Assembly (NCBI RefSeq): GCF_000377665.1
Contig: NZ_KB898648.1
Coordinates: forward strand, 186,001-250,000
DNA: 64,000 nt
DNA from: Vreelandella zhanjiangensis DSM 21076
GTDB taxonomy: Bacteria > Pseudomonadota > Gammaproteobacteria > Pseudomonadales > Halomonadaceae
Direction: 5' to 3'
Shown: piece after piece, positions 8,527-18,258 of the stretch
Layout of the letters: the number at the start of each line of letters is the position of its first letter
Position numbering within the stretch: position 1 is the first letter of the stretch
Notes under the pieces: generated by a model
Database searches by the model: none
The model's input: only the letters and a program-made list of their open reading frames with translations
Told to the model about the DNA's origin: nothing
Translations under genes and position numbers: made by a program

Positions 8527-10284
8527 TTATTGGGGCAGCGTCATCGCCTGGTAATACCGATAAGCACTCATTATGGTCTCGTACTGCACCTGATGCGCCA
8601 TGATGAAATCAGCATCGTAGATCGTTTCATCTGGATATTCGGTAATCAACTGCAACGGTGTCAACTGATCGTCATCGCGAGTCAGTAGGTAAGGAATCCC
8701 ATGGCTAATATCAAATTCTAGACGACCGGCATGGGCTTCAAAGATATCAATTTGACCAAGGTTATAATCAACTAGGCCGGGTACCGTAGCGAGGTGCTGG
8801 GTAACGCTGGTAAGCAGTGCTTTGGCTTGGATTTCCCATGCTTGGTGATAACGCATGATAAGAAAAAAGCCCTTGGGGATAGACCACAGCTCGAAGTTGC
8901 GCGGCACATAGCCGGTCAGCGGACGCGTCCATTCATGGGCGGGATAGCCATGCAGGTTGATATGCAGATCGGCGCCGCTCAGCGCTTTAGCGCGTTCGCG
9001 AATCGCCAGCTCGAAATCGCCGTTAATCGGCTGGGCCTGAAGGTCATTGCCAAACGCCGTATAGCGGGCGGCATGATGCATGTGGGTTGGTTGCTCGGCG
9101 ACGAGACGCTGCTGGAGATGATAACCATCAGGGTTTTCCAGCGGCGAGAGCACAAAGTGCGACGTGGGTCGTGAGGCCAGCTCACGCCCGGCACGCAGCG
9201 CGCCGACGATACCTGAGGTTTCGTTGGCATGCTGGGCCGCGCTGATGATTACCGCACGGTCATTACCCTTACGATAGCGGGCAGACAATATCCGCCCGCT
9301 GCGGCTCTTGGCGGTGATAACATCACCGTCGATGGCCTCCAGCAGGTTGGTTATCTGTTGCACGCCCGGCGCACGCGGTGCCTTGATAAGCGCAATATCT
9401 GCCGTTGCTTGTGCCTGTGCGGTACACAGCGGGCGTAGCGTAATCGAAATAGACGGCGGCGCATCGATACGCGTACGTATCTCGGGGACAATTTGCCCCG
9501 GCTGGATTGAACGATCGCCCAGAGGCAAGCCCGCAAGGTGCTGATAATACTCAAGCAGCGAGAAGTAGAGATCTTCATGCAGCCCTTCGGCAAGGCTAAT
9601 GTGCTCCTTGCCGAAGGGGAGCAATGTATCCTGACAGGGCAGGTTAACGCTGATATTCAACTCTTCGAACAAAGGCTGCTGGGCAGGCCAAGAGGCTTGA
9701 GTGACCGTTTGCATGGCCAGCTCGAACAGTAGGGCGTAGTCGCAGGCATAAAAGGCGCTTGCGCTTTCCCCCTGAGCCGTACGCCACTGCACCCAGCCAC
9801 AGGGTGAAAGCTGCTGGGTATCGACATGGTCGATGTGGCAACGATTGGGCGCGGCTACCTCGATGTGCTCAAGCTTACCGTCAGTGTGGGTGAGCGTCAG
9901 CTCATAGTAATAGAGAGCGGTTTGCGCCTCACAAACTACCGCCTCCCAGGTAAGTGTCACGGCGTCTTTAATAAGCCCTGCCAGTGGGTAAGCTTCCAGC
10001 AGAAATCGCTGAGGCGCTTCTTTAGGGGCAGGGTAGCGGATATGAATCGCGTGAAGTGGACGCTCGCCCAGCGTTTCGATAAAGAAGTGTACCAGCGGTT
10101 TATAGGCACTCAGAAAATGCGCCTGAATACCGTGAGCCGCTAATGCCCGTTCAGCCGCCTGCCGGGCAGCTAAATCATCGAACACCCAGGCGCTTAAGTG
10201 ATCACCCGCAGCAAGTTGATGCTGATACTGCGCCACGAGCGTATCGACGCTGCGCTCTAGCGTAGTTTCCAGAAGCGTCTTCAT
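8527..10284 (-). CDS. M14-family zinc metallocarboxypeptidase, cytoplasmic, with long N-terminal domain
   Basis: 585 aa. The C-terminal half is an M14 carboxypeptidase fold: HxxE zinc ligands in QHANETSG (His352, Glu355), the NPDGY motif at 384-388 and a third candidate zinc His at 445 in INLHGYP. The first 300 residues form a separate, unrecognised domain. There is no signal peptide, so it should act inside the cell on imported substrates. Its start overlaps the stop of the upstream permease gene by 4 nt, and pxpABC follows, so uptake, hydrolysis and 5-oxoproline opening are encoded in series. M14 members can remove C-terminal residues, cleave gamma-D-glutamyl bonds or deacylate, so the exact bond attacked is open. 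It may be a specialised amidase rather than a general peptidase. Confidence 0.8.
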   Translation of the reverse strand: MKTLLETTLERSVDTLVAQYQHQLAAGDHLSAWVFDDLAARQAAERALAAHGIQAHFLSAYKPLVHFFIETLGERPLHAIHIRYPAPKEAPQRFLLEAYPLAGLIKDAVTLTWEAVVCEAQTALYYYELTLTHTDGKLEHIEVAAPNRCHIDHVDTQQLSPCGWVQWRTAQGESASAFYACDYALLFELAMQTVTQASWPAQQPLFEELNISVNLPCQDTLLPFGKEHISLAEGLHEDLYFSLLEYYQHLAGLPLGDRSIQPGQIVPEIRTRIDAPPSISITLRPLCTAQAQATADIALIKAPRAPGVQQITNLLEAIDGDVITAKSRSGRILSARYRKGNDRAVIISAAQHANETSGIVGALRAGRELASRPTSHFVLSPLENPDGYHLQQRLVAEQPTHMHHAARYTAFGNDLQAQPINGDFELAIRERAKALSGADLHINLHGYPAHEWTRPLTGYVPRNFELWSIPKGFFLIMRYHQAWEIQAKALLTSVTQHLATVPGLVDYNLGQIDIFEAHAGRLEFDISHGIPYLLTRDDDQLTPLQLITEYPDETIYDADFIMAHQVQYETIMSAYRYYQAMTLPQ

Positions 10285-11129
10285 CGTGAGGTCCGCCCTG
10301 TTGGGTCAAGAGCATCGCGCAGCCAATCGCCCAATAAGTTAAGGCCTAAAACGGTAAGCAAAATCGCGAGTCCAGGAAAAACGCTGACCCACCAGGCTGT
10401 TTGCAGATAGTTACGGCCTTCGGCCAGCATGCCGCCCCAGCTGGGAATCACCGGATCAATCCCCAAACCCAGGAACGTCAGGCTGCTTTCCAGCAGAATA
10501 TTGTTCGCCACGTTGAGTGTCATCAGCACGACGACCGGGCCGAGCAGGTTGGGCAGAAGGTGCTGAAAAAGAATCCGCCAGTCGCGTACGCCAATCGCCT
10601 TGGCCGAAAGAATAAACTCCCGGTCCTTGAGCGACATTACCGACCCTCTCACCAAGCGGGCGTACTGCACCCACTGCGAGATAATCAGCAGTATGATCAT
10701 GTTGTTCAGGCCACCCCCGATCACCGCAATGAACGTGATTGCGAGCAGTATGAAGGGCAGGGCGAGCTGAACATCGGCAAAGCGCATGACGATCATGTCG
10801 ACAAAACCGCCGTAGTAGCCTGACAGCAGGCCCATGATGATGCCGATCACGACCGCGCCGAGCGCCGAGTAGAATCCGACTTTCAGCGAAATTTCGCCGC
10901 CGATGATGACGCGTGCCAACACATCGCGGCCCAGCGGGTCGGTGCCGAACGGAAAGCTTGCCTCGGTCATGGGCGGCGTCAGGCGCATGGCGAGGTTTAC
11001 CTCGCTACCGCCTCCTGGAAACAGCCAGTGGGAAAACAGCACGGCAAAGGCGATACCGCCAACCAGTACAGCGCCCATGATGAACTCGATACTTTTGAAG
11101 CGCCCCAGATCAAGAGAATTTACGGACAT
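10281..11129 (-). CDS. ABC transporter permease, DppC/OppC type
   Basis: 282 aa inner-membrane permease of the peptide/nickel importer family. It has six predicted helices, a TDPLGRDVLARVIIGG segment after the first helix typical of DppC, and the EAA-type loop around LSAKAIGVRDWRILFQHLLPN that contacts the ATPase. It pairs with the DppB-type protein encoded 9 nt upstream, and its stop overlaps the start of the M14 peptidase gene. Substrate is inferred from context to be peptide-like or pyroglutamyl compounds. Confidence 0.9.
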   Translation of the reverse strand: MSVNSLDLGRFKSIEFIMGAVLVGGIAFAVLFSHWLFPGGGSEVNLAMRLTPPMTEASFPFGTDPLGRDVLARVIIGGEISLKVGFYSALGAVVIGIIMGLLSGYYGGFVDMIVMRFADVQLALPFILLAITFIAVIGGGLNNMIILLIISQWVQYARLVRGSVMSLKDREFILSAKAIGVRDWRILFQHLLPNLLGPVVVLMTLNVANNILLESSLTFLGLGIDPVIPSWGGMLAEGRNYLQTAWWVSVFPGLAILLTVLGLNLLGDWLRDALDPTGRTSR

Positions 11130-11138
11130 AATGGCACC

Positions 11139-12062
11139 CTAGCTCTTCCGGACGCGTGGATCGACAAACCCATAGGCGACGTCGACCAGCAGATTGATGG
11201 AGATGATCATAAGCGACAGGACGGTAATAACGCCCTGCAGTACGGGGTAATCACGCGCCGCAACGGCGTCAAAGGCCAACGTGCCCAGCCCTGGCCAGTT
11301 GAAAACCCGCTCGACGACCACAATGCCACCCAGCAAGCCGCCGAACTGCAGGCCAAAGTAGGTGATCAGCGGAATCGAGCAATTGCGCAGTGCATGCTTG
11401 TAAAGCACTGCAGAATTGGAGAGGCCTTTCGCGCGCGCAACCATGATGTACTGTGACCGCAGCGTTTCCAGCATGGTGGTTCTCACCAGTCGAACGTTCG
11501 TCGCCGTCAAGATGATGCCCATGGTAGCTGCCGGCATGATAAAGCTCTGCCATCCTTCCATACCGCTGGGCGGCAGCAGATTAAAGGTGATCGAGAACAG
11601 CAGCACCAGCATGATCGCCAGCCAGAAGTTAGGAAATGAAAGACCTACCAGCGACAGGATTCGAATCATCTGATCTGGCCACTTGCCACGCGAAACCGCG
11701 GCCTTGATGCCTAGTGGAATCGAGACAACGATAGATATCAGCAGCGATGCGAATGCCAACGCCAGCGTTGCCGGAAGTGCACGGCCAATCAGTTCGCTTA
11801 CCGAGGTGCCGCCCATAAAGCTGCGCCCCATATCACCGGTAACCAGGCCTTTTAAAAATTCCAGATACTGCACCAGAAACGGCTGGTTTAAGCCGAGCGC
11901 TTCGCGAATGCGTTCAAGGTCTGCCTCGGTAATACTACCGGCGCCCTGTGCGAGCATTATTGCTGGATCGCCTGTCAGGCGAATCGCAAACGACACGATC
12001 AACGTTACCGCTACCAGCACGAACAGTGCTTGCAGCACGCGATAGAATAAAAACTTGGCCAC
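11139..12062 (-). CDS. ABC transporter permease, DppB/OppB type
   Basis: 307 aa with six predicted helices. The N terminus FLFYRVLQALFVLVAVTLI and the block RLTGDPA are typical of DppB/OppB permeases, and MVARAKGLSNSAVLYKHALRN is the EAA coupling loop. It follows the binding-protein gene after a 57-nt gap that contains a hairpin, and is tightly followed by the DppC-type gene. Confidence 0.9.
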   Translation of the reverse strand: MAKFLFYRVLQALFVLVAVTLIVSFAIRLTGDPAIMLAQGAGSITEADLERIREALGLNQPFLVQYLEFLKGLVTGDMGRSFMGGTSVSELIGRALPATLALAFASLLISIVVSIPLGIKAAVSRGKWPDQMIRILSLVGLSFPNFWLAIMLVLLFSITFNLLPPSGMEGWQSFIMPAATMGIILTATNVRLVRTTMLETLRSQYIMVARAKGLSNSAVLYKHALRNCSIPLITYFGLQFGGLLGGIVVVERVFNWPGLGTLAFDAVAARDYPVLQGVITVLSLMIISINLLVDVAYGFVDPRVRKS

Positions 12063-12087
12063 GTGGCCTCCCCCTAAATGAAGAAAT

Positions 12088-12111
12088 GACCGTTGCCCTG
12101 GGGCAACGGTC
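12088..12111 (-). terminator. Intercistronic hairpin between binding-protein and permease genes
   Basis: Inverted repeat GACCGTTGCC / GGCAACGGTC around a 4-nt loop, read on the minus strand just after the binding-protein stop and followed by ATTTCTTCATTT. It could be a partial terminator or a 3'-end stabiliser that raises binding-protein expression over the membrane subunits. Confidence 0.6.
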
Positions 12112-12119
12112 CATCGGGA

Positions 12120-13643
12120 TTACTCAGAAACGTCGACATCGGTCAGGCGCACCCGGTTATCGGGCGCTGGTTCGAAGTTTTGTACCCGGTTGCTGACGCC
12201 GTAGAGCGCGTTCAGGCTATAGAGCGGCATTTCAAGCGCACGCTCCTTGGTGTAGCGGGCGACGAACTGCAGCAGGGTTTCCCGTTCTTCGCGGTTGGTG
12301 ATGCTGCGCTGTGAATTGAGCATTTCGTCCAGCGTGGCATCGCTGTCATAGGGGTTCCAGCGCTCACCGGAGTGGTACATCAGGTAGGCAGTGTTGTCGA
12401 AGTCAAAGGTCCAGCCGCCCCACTTCTGTTGGAACATCTCACCGGTACGCCCTGCAGGGATAATATCGTTGAGCAATACGTTCGTTTCGTAAGGCTGGAT
12501 GGAGGCATTGATGCCCACCCCTTGTAGGTAGGCCGCGACGACCTGAGCGACTTCACCAAAGGTGGCATCGTTGCCGCGTACATCAATTTGTACCGACGCG
12601 CCCGGTTCAACACCGGCTTCTTTGAGCAGTGCCTGAGCGCGCTGCGGGTCGTAAGGGTAGGGCTCAAGTTCTGAATCGAAACCAAAAGACTGGGTGCCCT
12701 GGAAGCTGGCAATGACCTGACCTTCGCCACCCAGAATGGAATCAACGATCGCCTGGCGATCGATGGCCATGATCATCGCCTGACGCACGCGTTCATCGGC
12801 GGTAATGCCCGACTGGGTATTGAACCGCAGCGCTTCGACGGTTGGCGAAGGAACGCTGACCACCTGAGAATTAGGGTGATTATTGATCGAGTCGATCATA
12901 CCGATCGGAATGGTCGGCGGCAGAACGATATCCACCCGACCAGACTGCAGTTCAGCTACGGCGGTTGAGGGCTCGGAGATAAAACGATAGGTGACGCTAT
13001 CAAGCTTGGGCGCACCGCCCCAGTGGTCGGCAAACGCTTCAAGCTTCACATCTGAGCGCGGCGTATAGTCGACCATCTTGAACGGGCCGGTACCCACGGG
13101 GTGGGTATTGAAGTAATCGTCGCCGTGCTCTTCGATATAACCCGGCGGCACGATCATCGCGCCGTAACCGGCAAGCTTGGTCAGCAGTACCGGATCCGAG
13201 TTATATAGGAAAAAGTCGACGGTGTAGTCATCAATGACTTCCACATGAGAAATCGCCGTGTAGTTGGAACGCTGTGGCCCGCGGGAGCCCTCTTCACCCA
13301 GCAGGCGATCAAAGGTGAATTTCACAGCGTCGGCATTGAAGGGCTCGCCGTTATGGAAGACCACGTCTTCACGCAAGGAAAAGCGGATACGCTTGCCGTC
13401 GTCCAGCTCTTCCCAGCTGGTGGCCAGGCCAGGCACTAGCTCAAGGTCGGGGCCACGGTACGTGAGACCATCAAAAATATTGGTGGCGACAGAAGCCCAG
13501 TTAACCAAAAAAGTGTCGATGGGGTCCCAGCTACCCGGGTCCTGCGGCGAAGCGATGGTCAGCGAACCGGCATAGCTTGCTGATGTTGCAAGCATGGCAG
13601 CGGTGAGAGTGCAGACTTTAAATAGCGTTGTCGTTTTTTTCAT
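12120..13643 (-). CDS. ABC transporter substrate-binding protein, family 5 (peptide/pyroglutamyl?)
   Basis: 507 aa periplasmic binding protein of the DppA/OppA family (SBP_bac_5). A Sec signal peptide is clear (MKKTTTLFK, a hydrophobic stretch, then ASYA before the mature start). The block DLELVPGLATSWEELDDGKR and the later VVFHNGEPFNADAVKFTFDR are typical of the family. It captures the substrate for the two permeases and fused ATPase of the same operon. The operon's peptidase and 5-oxoprolinase genes suggest a peptide or a pyroglutamate-yielding ligand, but family-5 proteins also bind nickel, opines and glutathione. Confidence 0.88.
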   Translation of the reverse strand: MKKTTTLFKVCTLTAAMLATSASYAGSLTIASPQDPGSWDPIDTFLVNWASVATNIFDGLTYRGPDLELVPGLATSWEELDDGKRIRFSLREDVVFHNGEPFNADAVKFTFDRLLGEEGSRGPQRSNYTAISHVEVIDDYTVDFFLYNSDPVLLTKLAGYGAMIVPPGYIEEHGDDYFNTHPVGTGPFKMVDYTPRSDVKLEAFADHWGGAPKLDSVTYRFISEPSTAVAELQSGRVDIVLPPTIPIGMIDSINNHPNSQVVSVPSPTVEALRFNTQSGITADERVRQAMIMAIDRQAIVDSILGGEGQVIASFQGTQSFGFDSELEPYPYDPQRAQALLKEAGVEPGASVQIDVRGNDATFGEVAQVVAAYLQGVGINASIQPYETNVLLNDIIPAGRTGEMFQQKWGGWTFDFDNTAYLMYHSGERWNPYDSDATLDEMLNSQRSITNREERETLLQFVARYTKERALEMPLYSLNALYGVSNRVQNFEPAPDNRVRLTDVDVSE

Positions 13644-13687
13644 TTTGCGTTTCTCCGAACCTTTATTATTTAAACCGAGGTGCTCAA

Positions 13688-15541
13688 TTACAGGGGGGCG
13701 GAAGCTTCACTGTGTGATACGTAGTGGCCAGGCTGAACTTCGTTTAAGGGATTAACGATGGGTTCATCACCTACTTTTCTAATTGGGCTGGGAATATCGC
13801 CGTCCAGCAGTAAGTGCTGGCGCTGATGTTTGGGGTCGGCAACCGGCACGGCTGACAGCAGTTTTTTGGTATAGGCATGTTGAGGCGTATCGAAGACGAG
13901 CTGACGAGGCCCCATCTCGACAATCTGGCCAAGGTGCAGAACGGCAACCCGGTGGCTCATCTTCTCAACAACGGCCATATCGTGACTGATAAAGAGATAG
14001 GCCAGCCCTTCTTCACGCTGAAGCTGCATCATCAGATGGATAATCTGAGCCTGAATGGAGACATCCAGAGCAGACAGGGCTTCATCGGCAATGATGAGCT
14101 TGGGCTTGGAGGCGAGTGCGCGGGCGATACAGATACGCTGACGCTGTCCGCCTGAAAACTCATGCGGATAGCGTTTGGCGTGTTCGGGCTTGAGACCGAC
14201 ACGTTCCAGTAATTCATTCACTCGCTGGCTAACGTTTTGGCGACCATTGAGTAGCTGGTGAGTATGAATAGGCTCGGCGATGGAGAAGCCCACGGTCTTG
14301 CGTGGATCAAGCGAGGCAAAGGGGTCCTGAAAGATATACTGCACCTGCTGGCGAAGCGTCATCTTTTCACTGCGCGACATCTGTGAGACCGGTTTGCCGG
14401 AAAAGACGATTTCGCCGCTGGTGCTTTCCTGCAGCTGCTGAATCGTCCGTCCGATCGTTGATTTTCCAGAGCCGGACTCCCCTACCAGGGCGAGCGTTTC
14501 TCCTGGGTAGATATCAAAACTGACATTTTCTACTGCGTGCACGCGGTGGCTTACACCACCCCAAAAGCCTTTATTAATATCAAAGCGCGTGACGAGATTA
14601 TCGACGCGAACGATCGGCTGCTCCTGCACGCGCACCGTATCCTGAACGGTAGCTTCGCCGCGGGTAACGACGTCAGCACCGTCAAAAATCACCAGCGGCT
14701 CGGAGCAGGGCAGGTTTTGGCCTTTCATGCTGCCAAGGGTGGGTACGGCGGCCAAGAGGGCGCGGGTATAGGCCTTTTGCGGCTGCTCGAAAAGCGGCTC
14801 CACTGCGGCCTCTTCAACCTTTTCGCCCTCACGCATCACGACTACATGGTCGGCTATCTCGGCGACCACACCCATATCGTGCGTGATAAAGATCACCGCC
14901 ATGCCCAACTCTTTTTGCAGGTCGCGGATAATCGTGAGGATTTGTGCCTGAATCGTAACGTCCAGCGCGGTCGTTGGCTCATCGGCAACCAGTACCTTGG
15001 GCTTGCAGGCAAGTGCCATGGCGATCATGACGCGTTGACGCATACCGCCCGAAAGCTGGTGGGGATAGCGCTTTAACAGAGATTCAACATCGGCCAAACG
15101 CACCAGACGTAACAGGCGAAGCGCTTCATCACGCGCGGTGGCACGCGTGTAATCGCCATGCAACAACAGCACTTCGGTAATTTGATCGCCCACCGTGTAA
15201 ACCGGATTGAGCGAGGTCATCGGCTCTTGAAAGATCATGGAGATATCTTTTCCCCTGATCTTGCGCATCTGGCGGTCGGTGAGCTGCGTCAAATCGACAG
15301 GCGCGCTGTCCGTGCTGCGTCGAAAAAGAATATTACCGCCAGCGATAGTGGCGTTGAGGTAGTGAACCAGCCCCATGATGGCCAGCGATGTCATTGACTT
15401 GCCCGACCCTGACTCTCCGACTATTGCCAGTGTTTGACCTGGATAAAGGTCGAAAGAAAGATCCTTGACGACCCGATTGGAGCCGAAAGCAATATCGAGC
15501 GAATTAACGGACAGTAGTGGGAAGGGCGGTTGTAAGGACAC
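13688..15541 (-). CDS. Fused dipeptide-type ABC transporter ATPase (DppD-DppF in one chain)
   Basis: 617 aa with two complete ABC ATPase domains. Each has a Walker A GESGSGKS (about residues 42-49 and 354-361) and a signature motif: LSGGMRQR in the first and FSGGQRQR in the second. Each half ends with an oligopeptide-ATPase C-terminal extension. The fusion resembles GsiA/YliA-type energisers of peptide or glutathione importers. It is the first gene of the operon. The start is a GTG with only a weak ribosome site, so it may be poorly translated relative to the binding protein or use a start not recognised here. The upstream 224 bp are shared with the divergent winged-helix regulator gene. Confidence 0.9.
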   Translation of the reverse strand: MSLQPPFPLLSVNSLDIAFGSNRVVKDLSFDLYPGQTLAIVGESGSGKSMTSLAIMGLVHYLNATIAGGNILFRRSTDSAPVDLTQLTDRQMRKIRGKDISMIFQEPMTSLNPVYTVGDQITEVLLLHGDYTRATARDEALRLLRLVRLADVESLLKRYPHQLSGGMRQRVMIAMALACKPKVLVADEPTTALDVTIQAQILTIIRDLQKELGMAVIFITHDMGVVAEIADHVVVMREGEKVEEAAVEPLFEQPQKAYTRALLAAVPTLGSMKGQNLPCSEPLVIFDGADVVTRGEATVQDTVRVQEQPIVRVDNLVTRFDINKGFWGGVSHRVHAVENVSFDIYPGETLALVGESGSGKSTIGRTIQQLQESTSGEIVFSGKPVSQMSRSEKMTLRQQVQYIFQDPFASLDPRKTVGFSIAEPIHTHQLLNGRQNVSQRVNELLERVGLKPEHAKRYPHEFSGGQRQRICIARALASKPKLIIADEALSALDVSIQAQIIHLMMQLQREEGLAYLFISHDMAVVEKMSHRVAVLHLGQIVEMGPRQLVFDTPQHAYTKKLLSAVPVADPKHQRQHLLLDGDIPSPIRKVGDEPIVNPLNEVQPGHYVSHSEASAPL

Positions 15542-15765
15542 AGAGCTTATACCTATATTTTTTATGTAATTTATCTAGAAATTATCTGCATGGTGTTCAT
15601 ATGTCAATCACGCAATGCCTATTACATATCTGTCTATGCAAAAATGCGTTCACTCGAACAAGTTGCCAAATACCCTTGAAAACATGGACTATGAGCTATT
15701 AGGAACGTCAGCACGCCACGCAAAGACGCTTTTACAATCAAAGACAAATAGAAGATGAGTCATCA

Positions 15766-16296
15766 ATGACAGAACCCAGCCAGACCGCGTCCAGAGAGCG
15801 AGAGCCAATTGTCTCATCGGAGCATTTATCGCATACGGCACACGAACTATCAGAGTTCGAGTTCGGCGTGATTATTCAAAGCCACGCATTTAACCGCTGG
15901 ATGGTGCGCTGCATGACGGCAACCGGCTACCCAGAGCTAGGCGCGCTGGATGTTTTGGTACTCCATAGGGTTAACCATCGGGCGAGAGCCAAGCGCCAAT
16001 CCGATATTTGCCTAGTGCTCAACGTTGAAGACACGCATACCGTCACTTATGCATTACGAAAACTCGCCAAGCTGGAACTGGTGGTTGGTGAGAAGCAGGG
16101 GAAGGAAACCTTTTTTAGTACCACTGAAAAGGGTAGGGACGCGTGTAGCCGTTATGCGGAAATTCGCGAAGCATGTCTGATCGATTCGCTATCTTCGATG
16201 GGGATTGAACGCGCTGAAATAAGTAAAGTGGCGGGCATTTTGCGCGCCATGTCTGGGCTTTATGATCAGGCTGCCAGAGCAGCCGCATCGTTATAA
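15766..16296 (+). CDS. Winged-helix transcriptional regulator, MarR-like
   Basis: 176 aa. The central part (about residues 60-125: LDVLVLHRVNHRARAKRQSD then VTYALRKLAKLELV and a KGKETFF wing) fits a winged-helix DNA-binding domain of the MarR/HTH_27 type that often accompanies peptide transporter genes in Halomonas-like genomes. It is divergent from the ABC-M14-pxp operon and points toward the TRAP operon, so it could control either or both. No clear palindromic operator was found in the 224-bp divergent region. Confidence 0.7.
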   Translation: MTEPSQTASREREPIVSSEHLSHTAHELSEFEFGVIIQSHAFNRWMVRCMTATGYPELGALDVLVLHRVNHRARAKRQSDICLVLNVEDTHTVTYALRKLAKLELVVGEKQGKETFFSTTEKGRDACSRYAEIREACLIDSLSSMGIERAEISKVAGILRAMSGLYDQAARAAASL

Positions 16297-16594
16297 TAAT
16301 ATTTATTATTTAACACTGCTCTTCGATAGGCGGCGCCGATTTTTTTGGATGATTAGCGGCTAGTTGGCCTTTTGCGTCTGACATTACCTGTGCTGCTGCC
16401 AGCGATAAACTATGCTGCGATATAAACACTGCGCCTTCATTTTGCCATCAAAGGCGTTGAATGCAGGCGTATGCTTTTACGGTAGTGCACTGATATAACA
16501 ACGATAGGCGTTTAATACGCTGAGTACTGTCACAGATGCCTACGGCCACACCTTATGTAACCGCTCCGCTAATATCAATAAGAGGATGTTCATC
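16297..16594. other. Gap upstream of the TRAP operon, no gene seen
   Basis: About 300 bp without a convincing coding frame. It must hold the TRAP promoter if that operon is separate from the regulator gene. An AGAGG ribosome site lies at 16581-16585. No clear operator or sigma-54 site was recognised. Confidence 0.5.
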
Positions 16595-17578
16595 ATGCGT
16601 ATTGCAACCCCACTGCTTCTGGCCACCGCCTATGGCTTGGCTGCGACAGCGTCTGTCCAAGCGGCTCAATGGAACATGGCAACACCTTATGGTGACGCGA
16701 GTTTTCACACCAAAAATACCAAGCAGTTTGCTGAAGATGTTGCTGAAGCGACCGACGGCGAACTGACCATTACTGTGCATAGCGGTGGCTCGCTCGTCTC
16801 CCACGGGGAAATCAAGCCATCGGTACGCCGCGGCACGATTGATGCTGGTGAGGTATTCATGTCGGTGCTATCCAACGATGACCCGATTTTTGAGGTGGAT
16901 ACGCTGCCCGGTGTAGCCGGTAGCTATGATGATGCTTACGCGTTATGGCAAGCCACCAAGCCCATGATTACTGAACTCTTTGCCTATGAAGGCTTGATTC
17001 CGCTGTACGCCGTCGCGTGGCCTGCGCAGGGGATTTATACCGCCAACGAGCTGACAGATCCGGCGCAGTTTGAAGGTTTGCGGGTGCGGGCACCTAATAT
17101 CAATACCCAGCGATTTGTGGATAACCTCGGCGGTAGTCCCACCGAAACCGAAGAGTCGGACATTCCCACCGCGTTCAGTACCGGTCGTGTAGACGCCATG
17201 ATTACGTCAAGCTCTACGGGTAATTCCATGACGGCGTGGGACTACGTGTCCTATTACACCGACGCCAACTTATGGCTTCCGAAAAACATCGTGTTTATCA
17301 GCCAGCGCAGTTTTGATCGTCTGGATGAGGCGACTCAGGATGCCTTGATGGAAGCGGCTGAACGCGCTGAAGAGCGTGGCTGGCAGATGAGCCGTGACGA
17401 TAACGATGCGAGCCTCGCCGCGCTTGAAGAGAACGGCATCACCGTAGCGACCCCAAATGAAGAGGTTGCCGCAGCCCTCCAGGAAGCGGGCGATAAGCTC
17501 TTTCAGGATTGGCTGAACCGTGCTGATGACGAAGCGGAAGCTGCCTTGGAAGGTTATCGGGAGCAGCAGGGCAACTAA
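16595..17578 (+). CDS. TRAP transporter substrate-binding protein, DctP family
   Basis: 327 aa with a signal peptide ending about ASVQA-AQW. The DctP fold is visible, including the GLRVRAPN segment whose arginine binds the carboxylate of the ligand, and NIVFISQRSFDRLDEATQDA. The ATG at 16595 is preferred over one 9 nt upstream because AGAGG is then 9 nt away. It delivers an organic acid to the DctQ/DctM proteins encoded next. The ligand is unknown; no catabolic gene adjoins it apart from the operon across the divergent region. Confidence 0.88.
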   Translation: MRIATPLLLATAYGLAATASVQAAQWNMATPYGDASFHTKNTKQFAEDVAEATDGELTITVHSGGSLVSHGEIKPSVRRGTIDAGEVFMSVLSNDDPIFEVDTLPGVAGSYDDAYALWQATKPMITELFAYEGLIPLYAVAWPAQGIYTANELTDPAQFEGLRVRAPNINTQRFVDNLGGSPTETEESDIPTAFSTGRVDAMITSSSTGNSMTAWDYVSYYTDANLWLPKNIVFISQRSFDRLDEATQDALMEAAERAEERGWQMSRDDNDASLAALEENGITVATPNEEVAAALQEAGDKLFQDWLNRADDEAEAALEGYREQQGN

Positions 17579-17597
17579 ACGGCATAAAACCTTTATG

Positions 17598-17621
17598 GAG
17601 GCGGCGCTGGCCGCCTCTTTT
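17598..17621 (+). terminator. Intercistronic hairpin after TRAP binding-protein gene
   Basis: An 8-bp perfect stem (GAGGCGGC / GCCGCCTC), GCTG loop and TTTT tail between the DctP and DctQ genes. It looks like a leaky terminator that lowers expression of the membrane subunits. Confidence 0.7.
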
Positions 17622-17649
17622 CACCCACGCGCTCGGTGAGATAACGAAC

Positions 17650-18213
17650 ATGACGTTTAAATTCGACAGACTCTACCGTTTAGGTGCTTGGGGAGCCGCG
17701 GTGTGTATGATCGCGATTTGTGCCCTCATTGCACTGCAGGTGGCTTTTCGTGCCATCGATGCGCTGTTGATACTGGTGGGGCTGAATCGCCTGGGTATCA
17801 GTATTACCGGTGTTTCCGAGATGGCGGCCTATTTATTGGTGGGTGCCACCTTCCTGGGCCTGGCGTATACCTTTGTGCATCACGCCCATATTCGCGTGAC
17901 GCTTTTGATTTCACGGCTGCCCTCTGCCATTCGGGTGTGGTTTGAAGTGGCCTGCCTGCTGATTGCTTTAGCGATTAGCTTGATACTCGGTTATGGCCTG
18001 ATTGGGCTGGCAAGAGAAAGCCTTCAATACAACGATGTGTCATCGGGTTTTTTATCCATACCGCTGTGGATACCCCAAAGCGTTTTGGTCATCAGTGTAG
18101 GGCTACTTAGTCTTGCTCTGATCGAGGCGCTGATTATTGCATTGCGGATAGCAACACGTGACCCGTCCAGTTTTCGTGAAGCGACATCCACCGATGACAG
18201 CGAAATGCACTAA
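17650..18213 (+). CDS. TRAP transporter small permease, DctQ family
   Basis: 187 aa with four predicted helices, the usual plan of DctQ subunits. The segment YTFVHHAHIRVTLLISRLP after the second helix is typical. It bridges the binding protein and the large DctM subunit in the inner membrane. Encoded between dctP and dctM of the same operon. Confidence 0.88.
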   Translation: MTFKFDRLYRLGAWGAAVCMIAICALIALQVAFRAIDALLILVGLNRLGISITGVSEMAAYLLVGATFLGLAYTFVHHAHIRVTLLISRLPSAIRVWFEVACLLIALAISLILGYGLIGLARESLQYNDVSSGFLSIPLWIPQSVLVISVGLLSLALIEALIIALRIATRDPSSFREATSTDDSEMH

Positions 18214-18258
18214 CTCTCTGCCAGCACTGCTTGGCCACGTTATGTTGGAGAAGACCTT

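Noticed and set aside
16295..16310. AT-only palindrome AATAATATTTATTATT at the regulator gene stop
   Set aside because: It is too AT-rich to form a terminator and such repeats are common by chance in A/T stretches.
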